Below the pieces are notes generated by a model. It did no database searches and was not told the DNA's origin. It was given only the letters and a program-made list of their open reading frames with translations. Below, piece by piece: positions 50,071 to 58,327 of a stretch of DNA of 64,000 nucleotides. Made by a program: the position numbers and the translations under genes. The DNA is from Intrasporangium calvum DSM 43043 (GTDB taxonomy: Bacteria; Actinomycetota; Actinomycetes; Actinomycetales; Dermatophilaceae), in the NCBI RefSeq assembly GCF_000184685.1, contig NC_014830.1:1364001-1428000 (forward strand), read 5' to 3'. How positions within the stretch are numbered: the first letter of the stretch is position 1; every line of letters begins with the position of its first letter.

Positions 50071-51269
50071 GCGACCGACTGGCCGCAGGGGGAACGGAGC
50101 GCGAGGCGCATGCTCCCGGGTCGCACGGCGTCGCCGGGACGATCCCCCTCGCGGTGCCCAACATCGGCCCGCTCGAGCGGCACTACGTCGTCGAGGCGGT
50201 GGAGTCGGGCTACGTGTCGTCCGTCGGGCCCTTCGTCGCCGAGTTCGAGGACCGTTTCGCGCACCGGGTCGGCGCTCGGCACGCGATCGCCTGCGCCAGT
50301 GGCACCGCCGCGATCCACATCGGTCTGATCCTGCTCGGCGTCGAGCGCGACGACGACGTGTTCTGCTCCGACTTCACCTTCGTCGGGTCGGTCAACCCGA
50401 TCGCCTACCTCGGGGCTCGGCCGGTCTTCGTCGACTCCGAACCCCGGACCTGGAACCTCGACCCGGCTCTCGTCGCCGCGGAGCTGGACCGTCGGGCGGC
50501 GGCCGGGGAGGAGCTCCCGAAGGTCGTCGAGGTCGTCCACGTGCTCGGCCAGCCCGCCGACATCGAGCCGATCGTCGACGCGTGCGACCGCCACGGGGTC
50601 GCCATCCTCGAGGACGCCGCAGAGTCCCTCGGTGCCGGCTGGTCCGCCGGACGCTACGCCGGCAGGCACACGGGCACCGTCGGGCGAGTCGGGTGCTTCT
50701 CCTTCAACGGCAACAAGATCGCGACGACGGGCGGCGGCGGCATGATCGTCACCGACGACGACGCGCTCGCCGAGCGGGCTCGGCATCTGACGACGCAGGC
50801 CAAGGTGCCCGACGTCGGCTACCTTCACGACGAAGTCGGCTACAACTACCGCCTCACCAACATCGCCGCCGGCCTCGGCCTCGCGCAACTGGAACGTCTC
50901 GACGAGTTCGTCGCGGCCAAGCAGCGACTCGCCCGTCGCTACGACGAGGCGCTCGCGGACCTGCCGTTGGATCTGCCGCCCCGGGTCACGGGGTTCGATG
51001 CCACCTACTGGCTCTACTCGGTCATGGTGTCGCCGGCCGATGGTCGAGGTCGCGACGACCTGCTGGCGCACCTTGCACGGCGCGGTGTCGGCGCGCGGGC
51101 CCTGTGGCGGCCCCTCCACGCCCAGCCGCCCTTCGCCGCGGCGCGCGTGCTCGCCGGCTCAGTCGGCGACGGCTTCTTCGAGCGAGGGCTGTCACTGCCC
51201 TGCTCCACGGACCTGAGCGAGAAGGACCAGGGGCGGGTCATCGAGGCGGTGCGCTCCTTCTTCGGCTGA
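50067..51269 (+). CDS. legC: LegC-type nucleotide-sugar aminotransferase
   Basis: A 400-residue DegT/DnrJ/EryC1 PLP enzyme that adds the C4 amino group to the LegB product. Signatures: PLAVPNIGPLERHYVVEAVE, YVSSVGPFVAEFEDRFA, ACASGTAAIHIGLILLG, DFTFVGSVNPIAYLGARPVF, ILEDAAESLGAGW, and the PLP lysine in FSFNGNKIATTGGGGMIV. The SGYVSSVG pattern is the usual sugar-aminotransferase start. The ATG overlaps the legB stop. It is the last gene of the rightward arm: 53 bases separate it from the class V aminotransferase. Confidence 0.9.
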   Translation: MSDRLAAGGTEREAHAPGSHGVAGTIPLAVPNIGPLERHYVVEAVESGYVSSVGPFVAEFEDRFAHRVGARHAIACASGTAAIHIGLILLGVERDDDVFCSDFTFVGSVNPIAYLGARPVFVDSEPRTWNLDPALVAAELDRRAAAGEELPKVVEVVHVLGQPADIEPIVDACDRHGVAILEDAAESLGAGWSAGRYAGRHTGTVGRVGCFSFNGNKIATTGGGGMIVTDDDALAERARHLTTQAKVPDVGYLHDEVGYNYRLTNIAAGLGLAQLERLDEFVAAKQRLARRYDEALADLPLDLPPRVTGFDATYWLYSVMVSPADGRGRDDLLAHLARRGVGARALWRPLHAQPPFAAARVLAGSVGDGFFERGLSLPCSTDLSEKDQGRVIEAVRSFFG

Positions 51270-51322
51270 CCGATGGGCGGCCACTGCTCTCGGCGATCGA
51301 GCGGGGACCGTAGGTTGGGTCC

Positions 51323-52456
51323 ATGCAGCTTCCTCGCGCAGACGTTGACCCGGACGGCCTCCTCGAGTACTCGGTGGTCTTCTCGGACCGGTCCCTCAAC
51401 CACATGTCCCGCCGCTTCGTCGGCGTGATGCAGGAGATCGTGGAGGTTCTCCGGGACACCTACCACGCAGATGCGGTCGCCGTGGTCCCCGGCGGCGGAA
51501 CCTTCGCCATGGAGGCCGTGGCACGCCAGCTCGCCACCGGTCGCCGAGTGCTGGTCCTGCGCAACGGGTTCTTCTCGTACCGGTGGTCGCAGATCTTCGA
51601 GGCGGGCTCGATCCCCAGCGCCGTGACCATCTGCAAGGCCCGGCCCGACAGCCCGGCCGTGGATGCGTCGTGGTCACCGGCTCCGATCGAGGAAGTCGTC
51701 GAGACCATTCGTCGCGAGCGTCCCGAGGTGGTCTTCGCGGCTCATGTGGAGACTGCCTCCGGGATCCTGCTGCCGGACGCCTACGTGGAGGCCCTGGGCC
51801 GTGCGACCCGCGAGGTGGGTGGTCTGCTCGTACTCGACTGCATCGCTTCGGGAGCCATGTGGGTCGACATGGCGACCGCCGGCGTCGACGTGCTCCTCAG
51901 TGCTCCCCAGAAGGGGTGGAGCGGGTCACCCGGCGCCGGGTTCGTGATGCTCGGGGAGCGGGGCCGGGCGGCGGTCGAGGGCTCGAGGTCGACCAGTTTC
52001 GCGGCCGACCTGCGCACGTGGCTCTTCGTCACCGACGCGTACGTCGAGGGACGGGCCACCTACCACGCGACCCTGCCGACCGACGGCCTCGCCCACAATG
52101 CCGCCGTCATGCGGGAGACCTACGACCGTGGGCTCGAGGTGGTGCGGGCGGCCCAGGCTGACCTCGGCGCCCGGGTCCGCGCCCTCCTGGCCGAGCGGGG
52201 CTTCGTGTCCGTGGCCGCCCCTGGGTTCGAGGCCCCGGGGGTGGTGGTCGTCCACACGGACGATCCGGCACTCCAGTCAACCGCCCGTTTCCGTGAGGTC
52301 GGGATCCAGGCTGCCGCCGGGGTTCCGTTGCAGTGTGACGAGCCTGCCGGGTACTCGACGTTCCGAATCGGCCTGTTCGGTCTCGACAAGCTCGCCGACG
52401 TGGACGGCACCGTCGCCCGGCTCGCCGCTGGCCTCGACCGGCTCGGGATTCGCTGA
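51323..52456 (+). CDS. Class V aminotransferase (alanine-glyoxylate-like)
   Basis: A 377-residue PLP enzyme of fold type I, class V. Visible parts: VVPGGGTFAMEAVARQLATG (phosphate-binding start), FAAHVETASGILLPDAYVEA, LLVLDCIASGAMWVDMATAG (with the cofactor Asp), and the lysine in LSAPQKGWSGSPGAGFVML. Relatives include serine/alanine-glyoxylate and 2-aminoethylphosphonate aminotransferases; the substrate is unresolved. It follows the nonulosonate operon on the same strand but 53 bases away with no overlap, so membership is uncertain. ATG 51323. Confidence 0.87.
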   Translation: MQLPRADVDPDGLLEYSVVFSDRSLNHMSRRFVGVMQEIVEVLRDTYHADAVAVVPGGGTFAMEAVARQLATGRRVLVLRNGFFSYRWSQIFEAGSIPSAVTICKARPDSPAVDASWSPAPIEEVVETIRRERPEVVFAAHVETASGILLPDAYVEALGRATREVGGLLVLDCIASGAMWVDMATAGVDVLLSAPQKGWSGSPGAGFVMLGERGRAAVEGSRSTSFAADLRTWLFVTDAYVEGRATYHATLPTDGLAHNAAVMRETYDRGLEVVRAAQADLGARVRALLAERGFVSVAAPGFEAPGVVVVHTDDPALQSTARFREVGIQAAAGVPLQCDEPAGYSTFRIGLFGLDKLADVDGTVARLAAGLDRLGIR

Positions 52457-52519
52457 CGCGCCGCCCCGGGCTGACCCGCTGGGGCCTCAGCTGACCCGCT
52501 CGGCGGGTTCGCCACCACC

Positions 52520-52560
52520 GGCTCACACACTGACCCGTCCCACGGGTCAGTGTGTGAGCC
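52520..52560. terminator. Perfect 19-bp hairpin after the aminotransferase
   Basis: GGCTCACACACTGACCCGT at 52520-52538 pairs perfectly with ACGGGTCAGTGTGTGAGCC at 52542-52560 around CCC. There is no T-tract, but the length and position (63 bases after the stop) suggest a terminator for the aminotransferase transcript. Confidence 0.75.
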
Positions 52561-52597
52561 GCGTCGCTGCCCCGGGCTGACCACCGCACCGGCCCTG

Positions 52598-52680
52598 CCC
52601 CCAGCGCTCGAGTGTGCTCTTCGCCCCCAGCGCTCGAGTGTGCAGTTCTTCGCCCCCAGCGCTCGAGTGTGCAGTTCGTG
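52598..52680. repeat. Repeat C array, three tandem units
   Basis: Three units of CCCCAGCGCTCGAGTGTGCA type starting at 52599, 52625 and 52654 (spacing 26 and 29 bases), the first diverged after GTGTG. The array directly precedes the stop of the PKD-like secreted gene. Confidence 0.85.
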
Positions 52681-52685
52681 CCGGG

Positions 52686-53630
52686 TCACTGGTTGACCAG
52701 GACGGACCGGGCCTGCTTGACGGTGATCGTGGTGGCCGGCTGGCGCACCGTGACCTGGTCCGGGACCTCGATCCACGGCCCCCCGTTGACCCGGAACTGC
52801 GCCCCGAACCGCACCTGCACGAACGAGGCGAACTGACCCGCCTCGCGGTAGGTGTGCACCACCTGCCCGTGCGGGTAGGTCCCGCCCGGCGAGTCGGTCG
52901 GCCCGAACGAGTCCCCGTCCCCGAAGTGGTAGCGGTAGCTGACCAGCCGGGGCCGGATCTGCACCCGGTAGCCATACATCCGCGCCGGGTCGACCGTGTC
53001 GACCTCACCCGGCTCGAACCCCTCGCTCGACCACTGCACCCGGTAGAAGGTCTCGAGGTTGACCAGCGTCGTGTTCCCCTCCGGCTGGGTGGCCACCCGC
53101 GCGGTCGCCCACCGCGTCTGGTGGAACGCCGCCACGATCATCTCGACCGTCGGCACCGGGCGCACCCCCGGCACCAGGTTCGGCAGGCAGGTGGTACCGA
53201 CCAGCTGCTGGCCCAACGGACCGGCCGGGCGGCTGCCGGCGGGCCACTCCTCGGCCGGCAACGGGTCGCCGTCCCGATCGACCCACCACCGGTACACGTC
53301 CGAGAGCGGCCCCAGCCCCTGCCGCGGGCTGTTGTCCGCGCACGCCGCCGTCGCCGCCGCCAGGCAGTGACCACTGAGCGCCGGACCCCCCTCGAGATCA
53401 CACCCCGAGATCGCGATCCGATACCTCCAATGCGCCTGAGGCTTCACCAACAACCGCGCATACTCCGCGTCCAACGCTCGCATCTGAACTGCGTTGAGCG
53501 AGGCCGTGACTCCAGTTCCGTCTGTTTCGCAAGTCCAGCCGCTACCGCAGTCGGCAGCAGCCGGAGTGGCCACTGCCAGAGAGAACGCAAGGATTGGCAG
53601 CGCAAGAAGAAACTGCGCGCTCCTACGCAT
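52686..53630 (-). CDS. Secreted PKD-like protein of unknown function
   Basis: A 314-residue protein with an N-terminal signal peptide (RRSAQFLLALPILAFSLAVA, cleavage near PAAAD). The mature part has at least seven cysteines before residue 160 (DCGSGWTCETD, SGCDLEGG, GHCLAA, ACADNS, TTCLPN), consistent with disulfides. The C-terminal part (YRYHFGDGDSFGPTDSPGGT, then VHTYREAGQFAS) matches a PKD/Ig-like beta sandwich. No catalytic motif. ATG 53630 has GAGG 7-10 bases upstream and overlaps the lipoprotein gene by 8 bases. A cell-surface role is likely; the function is unknown. Confidence 0.75.
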   Translation of the reverse strand: MRRSAQFLLALPILAFSLAVATPAAADCGSGWTCETDGTGVTASLNAVQMRALDAEYARLLVKPQAHWRYRIAISGCDLEGGPALSGHCLAAATAACADNSPRQGLGPLSDVYRWWVDRDGDPLPAEEWPAGSRPAGPLGQQLVGTTCLPNLVPGVRPVPTVEMIVAAFHQTRWATARVATQPEGNTTLVNLETFYRVQWSSEGFEPGEVDTVDPARMYGYRVQIRPRLVSYRYHFGDGDSFGPTDSPGGTYPHGQVVHTYREAGQFASFVQVRFGAQFRVNGGPWIEVPDQVTVRQPATTITVKQARSVLVNQ

Positions 53631-54228
53631 TGCTGACCTCTCGAACACTCCACCCCTTCGTTCCCCAGACGAGAGAGAAGATGTTCTTTACAGTCTCCTT
53701 CCGGTCTTCCCGCACCGTGTCGCCGCTGTCATTGACGACGCGCGCACCTAGGACCTTAACCGTCGCGTGGATTCGGGAGATCCCATCCGAATCGGCGAGG
53801 GTGACGAGGAGGCCGACGTCGATCGGGTCCGACTCGTAGCGTCCCTTGCCGTTCAAGAGCCGCTCTGCCAATGATGCGTAGCCCGAGCATGACTCGGACT
53901 CACGCTGGCACAGGCTTCGAATGGCTTCGGGGTTCGGCTTCCTCCAGGACGCGTTCACGACATCGACGAAATGCCTGACAAACGCCTTTGCGCCGTCCTT
54001 GGTGTGCTTCTTGGCGGCTGCTGGCAGCCCGTCCGGGAAGTCCGGCGCCGCACTCGTCGGTGACGCGGCCGGCGCCGCCGGCGCCGACGTGGCGACCGAG
54101 CTGCTCGGCGCGGACACCGTCGGCACCGGAGTCGTCGGCTCCGGTGCAGCGGACTCAGCCGCGCACCCGGTGAGCGTGACCGCGAGGGCGAGCCCAGCGG
54201 CATACGGCAGGAAGGTTTGTCTCGACAC
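53623..54228 (-). CDS. DUF6318-like lipoprotein of unknown function
   Basis: A 201-residue lipoprotein with the lipobox LTGC: the signal peptide MSRQTFLPYAAGLALAV ends at the acylated Cys near residue 22. The hydrophobic stretch is encoded by a repeat A copy. A Ala/Pro/Thr/Ser linker (to residue about 60) leads to a globular domain: KKHTKDGAKAFVRHFVDVVN, ASWRKPNPEAIRSLCQRESE with CxxxxxxC, ADSDGISRIHATVKVLGARV and VWGTKGWSVREVSNA. This looks like the DUF6318 group (recall, not searched). GTG 54228 is chosen because the ATG at 54203 is out of frame. It precedes and overlaps the PKD-like gene. Confidence 0.78.
   Translation of the reverse strand: MSRQTFLPYAAGLALAVTLTGCAAESAAPEPTTPVPTVSAPSSSVATSAPAAPAASPTSAAPDFPDGLPAAAKKHTKDGAKAFVRHFVDVVNASWRKPNPEAIRSLCQRESESCSGYASLAERLLNGKGRYESDPIDVGLLVTLADSDGISRIHATVKVLGARVVNDSGDTVREDRKETVKNIFSLVWGTKGWSVREVSNA
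54188..54208 (-). repeat. Repeat A copy encoding the lipoprotein signal peptide
   Basis: GAGCCCAGCGGCATACGGC preceded by GC; on the minus strand it encodes LPYAAGLA, which forms most of the hydrophobic core of the signal peptide ahead of LTGC. Confidence 0.85.
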
Positions 54229-54365
54229 GGCTCTTCAGATCCCCTGACCTTGAACGAGGCACGCCACCGGCGTGCAAACGGGCGCAAACGTGACAGAACG
54301 GTCCCATGATCCTGCCCGATCCGCACCCCGAACCGCGCCCGCCATCCACAGGACGCTGGCCGAGG

Positions 54366-55421
54366 TCAGGCCAGCGTCTGGGCGATCGACTGTTCGGCCG
54401 TGCTGAAGCGGACCGTGGTGAGCGCCCCGTTGACGAGGGCGAAATGGGGGGCCACGTGCCCGCACTCGACGTCGGCGATGATCGGCACACCGAGCTCACC
54501 AAGCGCCTCGACAACGGCGTCGTGCTGGGACAGGTCACCGGCTGAGGGCGCCGTGGTCCGGGAGACCAGGATGCCGTTACTCCGATCGAACCAGCCGTGC
54601 AGGCGCATCGCGTGCAGCGCCCGGCAGATGTCGTAGGCCGCCCACTCCGCCACATCGAGGACGTGGATGATGCCCTCCGGAGCGCAGGCGTCGGCGAACC
54701 CACTGACGTCGCCGTACGCCCCACCGGCGAGGAAGCTCACCGTCTCGACGCATCCGGCGACCAGACGCCCCTGCAGCGCCACGGGCTCGCCACCGGCACC
54801 CGGGTCGATCCGGGTCCACGTGCCCGGCTGGTCGAGGTGGTACTCGGCGGCGCCGGGGTCGGCGGCCCAGTCGTCGAACCCGGTGCTGCGCCAGCGGCCG
54901 GGGGACTGCTGCCTGATCTCGGCGCCGACGGCTGACCCGGCCACGTCGAGCCAGTGGGCGACCCCGACGGGGGTCCGATACAGGGTGTCCATGAAGTTCT
55001 GGCCATGGATGGTCGCGATCCCGGTCCGCAGGGTGAGCGGGGTGAGCCACGTCGACGTGTCGGAGTACCCGACGCACCACGTCGGCTCGGCGTCGGCGAT
55101 CGCCTCGAAGTCGAGCAGCCCCAGAAGGTCGATGCCGGTCTCTCCGCCCCACGGCGGCACGACCGCCCGGATGTCAGGGTCGGTCAGCATCCGCATCAGC
55201 TCCGCAGCGCGCTGCTCCTTCGGGGCGCTGACCTGCGAGGGCGTGTGCATGCACTCGCCGATCTCGACGTCGAAGCCCTCGCCCTCCAAGAAGGCCCGAG
55301 TCACCTCGACCCGAGGCCACAGGCGGTCCGGCACACCCGAGCTGGGCGCGGTCACGCCGATCCGGTCACCCGGGCGCAACGGGACCGGATAACGGACGGC
55401 GGTCGCGTTCTCGGCGGGCAT
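54366..55421 (-). CDS. S66 family serine peptidase (LD-carboxypeptidase/MccF-like)
   Basis: A 351-residue peptidase of clan SS. Motifs: GDRIGVTAPSSGVPDRLWPR at residues 18-37, RAVVPPWGGETGIDLLGLLD, the nucleophile Ser in WCVGYSDTSTWLTPL, and a C-terminal Glu/His region (IIADVECGHVAPHFALVNG with the His). No signal peptide, so cytoplasmic. S66 members cut LD-peptides of recycled peptidoglycan or, as MccF, detoxify microcin C-type peptide-nucleotides. No other antibiotic genes are nearby, so the role is open. ATG 55421. Confidence 0.88.
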   Translation of the reverse strand: MPAENATAVRYPVPLRPGDRIGVTAPSSGVPDRLWPRVEVTRAFLEGEGFDVEIGECMHTPSQVSAPKEQRAAELMRMLTDPDIRAVVPPWGGETGIDLLGLLDFEAIADAEPTWCVGYSDTSTWLTPLTLRTGIATIHGQNFMDTLYRTPVGVAHWLDVAGSAVGAEIRQQSPGRWRSTGFDDWAADPGAAEYHLDQPGTWTRIDPGAGGEPVALQGRLVAGCVETVSFLAGGAYGDVSGFADACAPEGIIHVLDVAEWAAYDICRALHAMRLHGWFDRSNGILVSRTTAPSAGDLSQHDAVVEALGELGVPIIADVECGHVAPHFALVNGALTTVRFSTAEQSIAQTLA

Positions 55422-55448
55422 GGGGGCCAGCGTACGAGCGGGAGGGGG

Positions 55449-55462
55449 TGAGCGGCATACGG
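55449..55462 (-). repeat. Repeat A short variant between the S66 and metY genes
   Basis: TGAGCGGCATACGG in the 65-base gap between the metY stop and the S66 start. Confidence 0.65.
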
Positions 55463-55486
55463 GCTGCCGCCCACCCCGCGGGACGG

Positions 55487-56809
55487 TCAGCCCTTGGCGG
55501 CGGCGAAACCCTGCTCGAGGTCGGCGATGATGTCGTCGATGTGCTCGATCCCGACGGACAGACGGACGAGGCCCGGCGTCACGCCGGCAGCGAGGCGGTC
55601 CTCGTCCGGTCCCTGCGAATGAGTCGTGGACGCGGGGTGGATCACGAGCGAGCGGACGTCGCCGATGTTCGCGACGTGGCTGTGCAGGGTCAGGCCCTCG
55701 ACGAACCTCTTGCCGGCCTCCAGGCCACCCGCGATCTCGAAGGCGAGAACGGCTCCCGCACCCTTCGGGACGTACTTCTGCGCCAGCGCGTGGTTGGGAT
55801 CGTCCGGCAGCGAGGCCCAGACGACCTTCTCGACCTGGTCGTGGCCCTGCAGGAAGGCGGCGACCCGGTGGGCGTTCTCGATGTGCCGCTCGACCCGCAG
55901 CGACAGCGTCTCGATCCCCTGGCCGATGAGGAACGCGTTGAACGGCGAGATGGCGTTGCCGAGGTCGCGCAGCAGCTGGACGCGGGCCTTGAGGATGAAG
56001 GCGAGGTTGACCCCGAAGGCGCCGTCCTTGCCGAGATCTCGGGCGTAGACCAAGCCGTGGTAGCTCGGGTCGGGCTGGTTGTAGTTCCGGAAGCGCTCGG
56101 GGTCAGCGCCGAAGTCGAAGTTGCCCGAGTCGACGATGACACCCGCGATCGTCGTGCCGTGGCCGCCGAGGTACTTCGTCGCGGCGTGGACGACGATGTC
56201 GGCGCCGTGCTCGATCGGGCGGAGCAGGAACGGCGTGGCAATGGTGTTGTCGACGACGAGCGGCACGCCCACCTCGTGTGCGACCCGCGCGACGGCCTCG
56301 ATGTCGAGGATGTCCGACTTGGGGTTGGCGATGGTCTCGCCGAAGAACAGCTTGGTGTTCGGCCGCGTCGCGGCACGCCACGACTCGGGGTCGGCGCTGT
56401 CCTCGACGAACGTCACCTCGATGCCGAGCTTGGGCAGGGTGTTCTGGAACAGGTTGTACGTCCCGCCGTAGAGCGCCGGGCTCGCGACGACGTGGTCGCC
56501 GGCCTCCGCGATGTTGATGATCGCCAAGAACGTCGCGGACATGCCCGAGCTGAGCAGCAGGGCGCCAACCCCGCCCTCGAGGGACGCGATCCGCTTCTCG
56601 ACGGCGTCCTGGGTGGGGTTCATGATCCGGGTGTAGATGTTGCCGAGCTCGGACAGGGCGAAGAGGTTCTTCGCGTGGTCCGTGTCGTTGAAGACGTAGC
56701 TCGTCGTCTGGTAGATCGGCAGGGCTCGCGCCCCGGTCGCCGGGTCAGCCTGCTCCTGCCCGACATGGATCTGGCGGGTCTCGAACGACCAGTCGGGGTT
56801 GTCACTCAT
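55487..56809 (-). CDS. metY: O-acetylhomoserine aminocarboxypropyltransferase
   Basis: A 440-residue PLP enzyme that makes homocysteine (and can use sulfide) from O-acetylhomoserine in methionine synthesis. Family markers: ETRQIHVGQEQADPATGARA, LSELGNIYTRIMNPTQDAVE, LLLSSGMSATFLAIINIAEA, VVDNTIATPFLLRPIEHGAD, and the PLP lysine in VVHAATKYLGGHGTTIAGVI. ATG 56809 has GAGG about 11 bases upstream; longer starts run into the riboswitch. It is preceded by a SAM-IV riboswitch, so translation or transcription should fall when SAM is high. Confidence 0.95.
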   Translation of the reverse strand: MSDNPDWSFETRQIHVGQEQADPATGARALPIYQTTSYVFNDTDHAKNLFALSELGNIYTRIMNPTQDAVEKRIASLEGGVGALLLSSGMSATFLAIINIAEAGDHVVASPALYGGTYNLFQNTLPKLGIEVTFVEDSADPESWRAATRPNTKLFFGETIANPKSDILDIEAVARVAHEVGVPLVVDNTIATPFLLRPIEHGADIVVHAATKYLGGHGTTIAGVIVDSGNFDFGADPERFRNYNQPDPSYHGLVYARDLGKDGAFGVNLAFILKARVQLLRDLGNAISPFNAFLIGQGIETLSLRVERHIENAHRVAAFLQGHDQVEKVVWASLPDDPNHALAQKYVPKGAGAVLAFEIAGGLEAGKRFVEGLTLHSHVANIGDVRSLVIHPASTTHSQGPDEDRLAAGVTPGLVRLSVGIEHIDDIIADLEQGFAAAKG

Positions 56810-56830
56810 GGCGTGCTTCCTCACACTCGC

Positions 56831-56942
56831 GCTTGCACGCCGGCGAATGCCGGGTGCCAGGTCTTCACCCGGGGCACCCCGCCGCGTAGCGAGGGTTGCC
56901 GGTCAGCGAGCCGGGGCCGTGACGCTGACACTCATGACCTTT
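56831..56942 (-). promoter_or_regulatory. SAM-IV riboswitch controlling metY
   Basis: The minus-strand leader of metY carries the SAM-IV core: GGTCATGAGTGTCAGCG at its start, GGCCCCGGCTCGCTGACCGG, CAACCCTCGC, GGGGTGCCCCGGGTGAAGAC and then a GC-rich hairpin (CCGGCATTCGCCGG). GGTC at the start can pair with GACC near position 56870. It ends about 22 bases before the ATG, suitable for translational control. Boundaries are estimated. Confidence 0.87.
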
Positions 56943-56949
56943 CGGGGAT

Positions 56950-56970
56950 GGTATGCCGCTGAGCTCCTCC
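56950..56970 (+). repeat. Repeat A variant upstream of the FadE25-like gene
   Basis: GGTATGCCGCTGAGCTCCTC; CTGAG sub-variant, in the divergent gap between the riboswitch and the acyl-CoA dehydrogenase. Confidence 0.7.
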
Positions 56971-57111
56971 CAGCCCGACGTGTCCTCATCGTGGACGCTG
57001 AGTCCCCATGCTGGACAGGGCCGGTGCGTGCGGGCAGACCCGCGGCGCCGCGCGTGGTCTCAATCACTTGGACGTCCTACTAAATGTGTCTCGCGAGTAG
57101 CATGGGTGACC

Positions 57112-58275
57112 GTGACCAGCACTGACTTCGACCTGTTCCGTATCAGCGAGGACCACGAGGCGCTCCGTGAGGCGGTGCGCGCGGTGGCCGAGGACAAGAT
57201 CGCCCCCTACGCGGCAGCCGTCGACGAGGAGGCCCGCTACCCCCAGGAGGCGCACGACGCGCTCGTCGCATCGGACTTCTTCGCTCCGCACGTCCCGGAG
57301 GAGTACGACGGGGTCGGCGCGGATGCCCTGGCCACGTGCATCGTCATCGAGGAGGTGGCTCGCGTCGATGCGTCGGCGTGCCTCATCCCGGCCGTCAACA
57401 AGCTCGGCTCGCTGCCGCTGATCCTCGCTGCGAGCGAGGACGTCAAGCGCAGGTACCTGCCGCCGCTGGCCCACGGTGAGACGACGTTCTCGTACGGCCT
57501 GTCCGAGCGGGAGGCCGGATCCGACACCGCCTCGATGAAGTGCCGCGCCCGCCGGGACGGCGACGACTGGGTGCTGAACGGCCAGAAGTCGTGGATCACC
57601 AACGCCGGCGTGTCCGAGTACTACACGGTGCTCGCGGTCACGGACCCCGACGGTCCGCGGGGCAACAACGTCACCGCTTTCGTCGTCGAGAAGTCGGATG
57701 CGGGCTTCACGTTCGGGGAGAAGGAGCGCAAGCTCGGGATCAAGGGCAGCCCGACCCGCGAGCTGCACTTCGACAACGTGCGGATCCCCGGCGACCGGGT
57801 CGTCGGGGAGGTGGGCGACGGCCTGAAGATCGCCTTGCGCACCCTCGACCACACCCGCGTCACGATCGGCGCCCAGGCCATCGGCATCGCCCAGGGCGCC
57901 CTTGACCAGGCGGTCGCCTACGTCAAGGAGCGCAAGCAGTTCGGCAAGCGGATCGCCGACTTCCAGGGCATCCAGTTCATGCTCGCCGACATGGCGATGG
58001 AGGTCGAGGCCGCACGCCAGATGGTCTACGTCGCCGCCGCGAAGTCGGAGCGGGGGGACAAGGACCTCACGTTCTTCGGGGCGGCGGCCAAGTGCTTCGC
58101 CTCCGACGTCGCAATGAAGGTGACCACGGATGCGGTGCAGCTGCTGGGCGGCGCCGGGTACACCAAGGACTTCCCGCTCGAGCGGATGATGCGCGACGCG
58201 AAGATCACGCAGATCTACGAGGGCACCAACCAGATCCAGCGCGTCGTCATGGCGCGTCAGCTCCTCAAGGGTTGA
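57112..58275 (+). CDS. Acyl-CoA dehydrogenase, FadE25-like
   Basis: A 387-residue FAD enzyme. Signatures: FFAPHVPEEYDGVGADALAT, TFSYGLSEREAGSDTASMKC, NGQKSWITNAGVSEYYTVLA, ERKLGIKGSPTRELHFDNVR, QFGKRIADFQGIQFMLADMA, LLGGAGYTKDFPLERMMRDA, and the catalytic Glu in IYEGTNQIQRVVMARQLLKG. The ending strongly resembles FadE25, found next to purE/purK in mycobacteria. Start GTG 57112, with a second in-frame GTG at 57106. Acyl chain length is unknown. Confidence 0.9.
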   Translation: MTSTDFDLFRISEDHEALREAVRAVAEDKIAPYAAAVDEEARYPQEAHDALVASDFFAPHVPEEYDGVGADALATCIVIEEVARVDASACLIPAVNKLGSLPLILAASEDVKRRYLPPLAHGETTFSYGLSEREAGSDTASMKCRARRDGDDWVLNGQKSWITNAGVSEYYTVLAVTDPDGPRGNNVTAFVVEKSDAGFTFGEKERKLGIKGSPTRELHFDNVRIPGDRVVGEVGDGLKIALRTLDHTRVTIGAQAIGIAQGALDQAVAYVKERKQFGKRIADFQGIQFMLADMAMEVEAARQMVYVAAAKSERGDKDLTFFGAAAKCFASDVAMKVTTDAVQLLGGAGYTKDFPLERMMRDAKITQIYEGTNQIQRVVMARQLLKG

Positions 58276-58327
58276 GGGGTAGTCTCCTCAGGACCGAGTC
58301 CCCGAGCCCCCGGAGCGGACGCACCCC

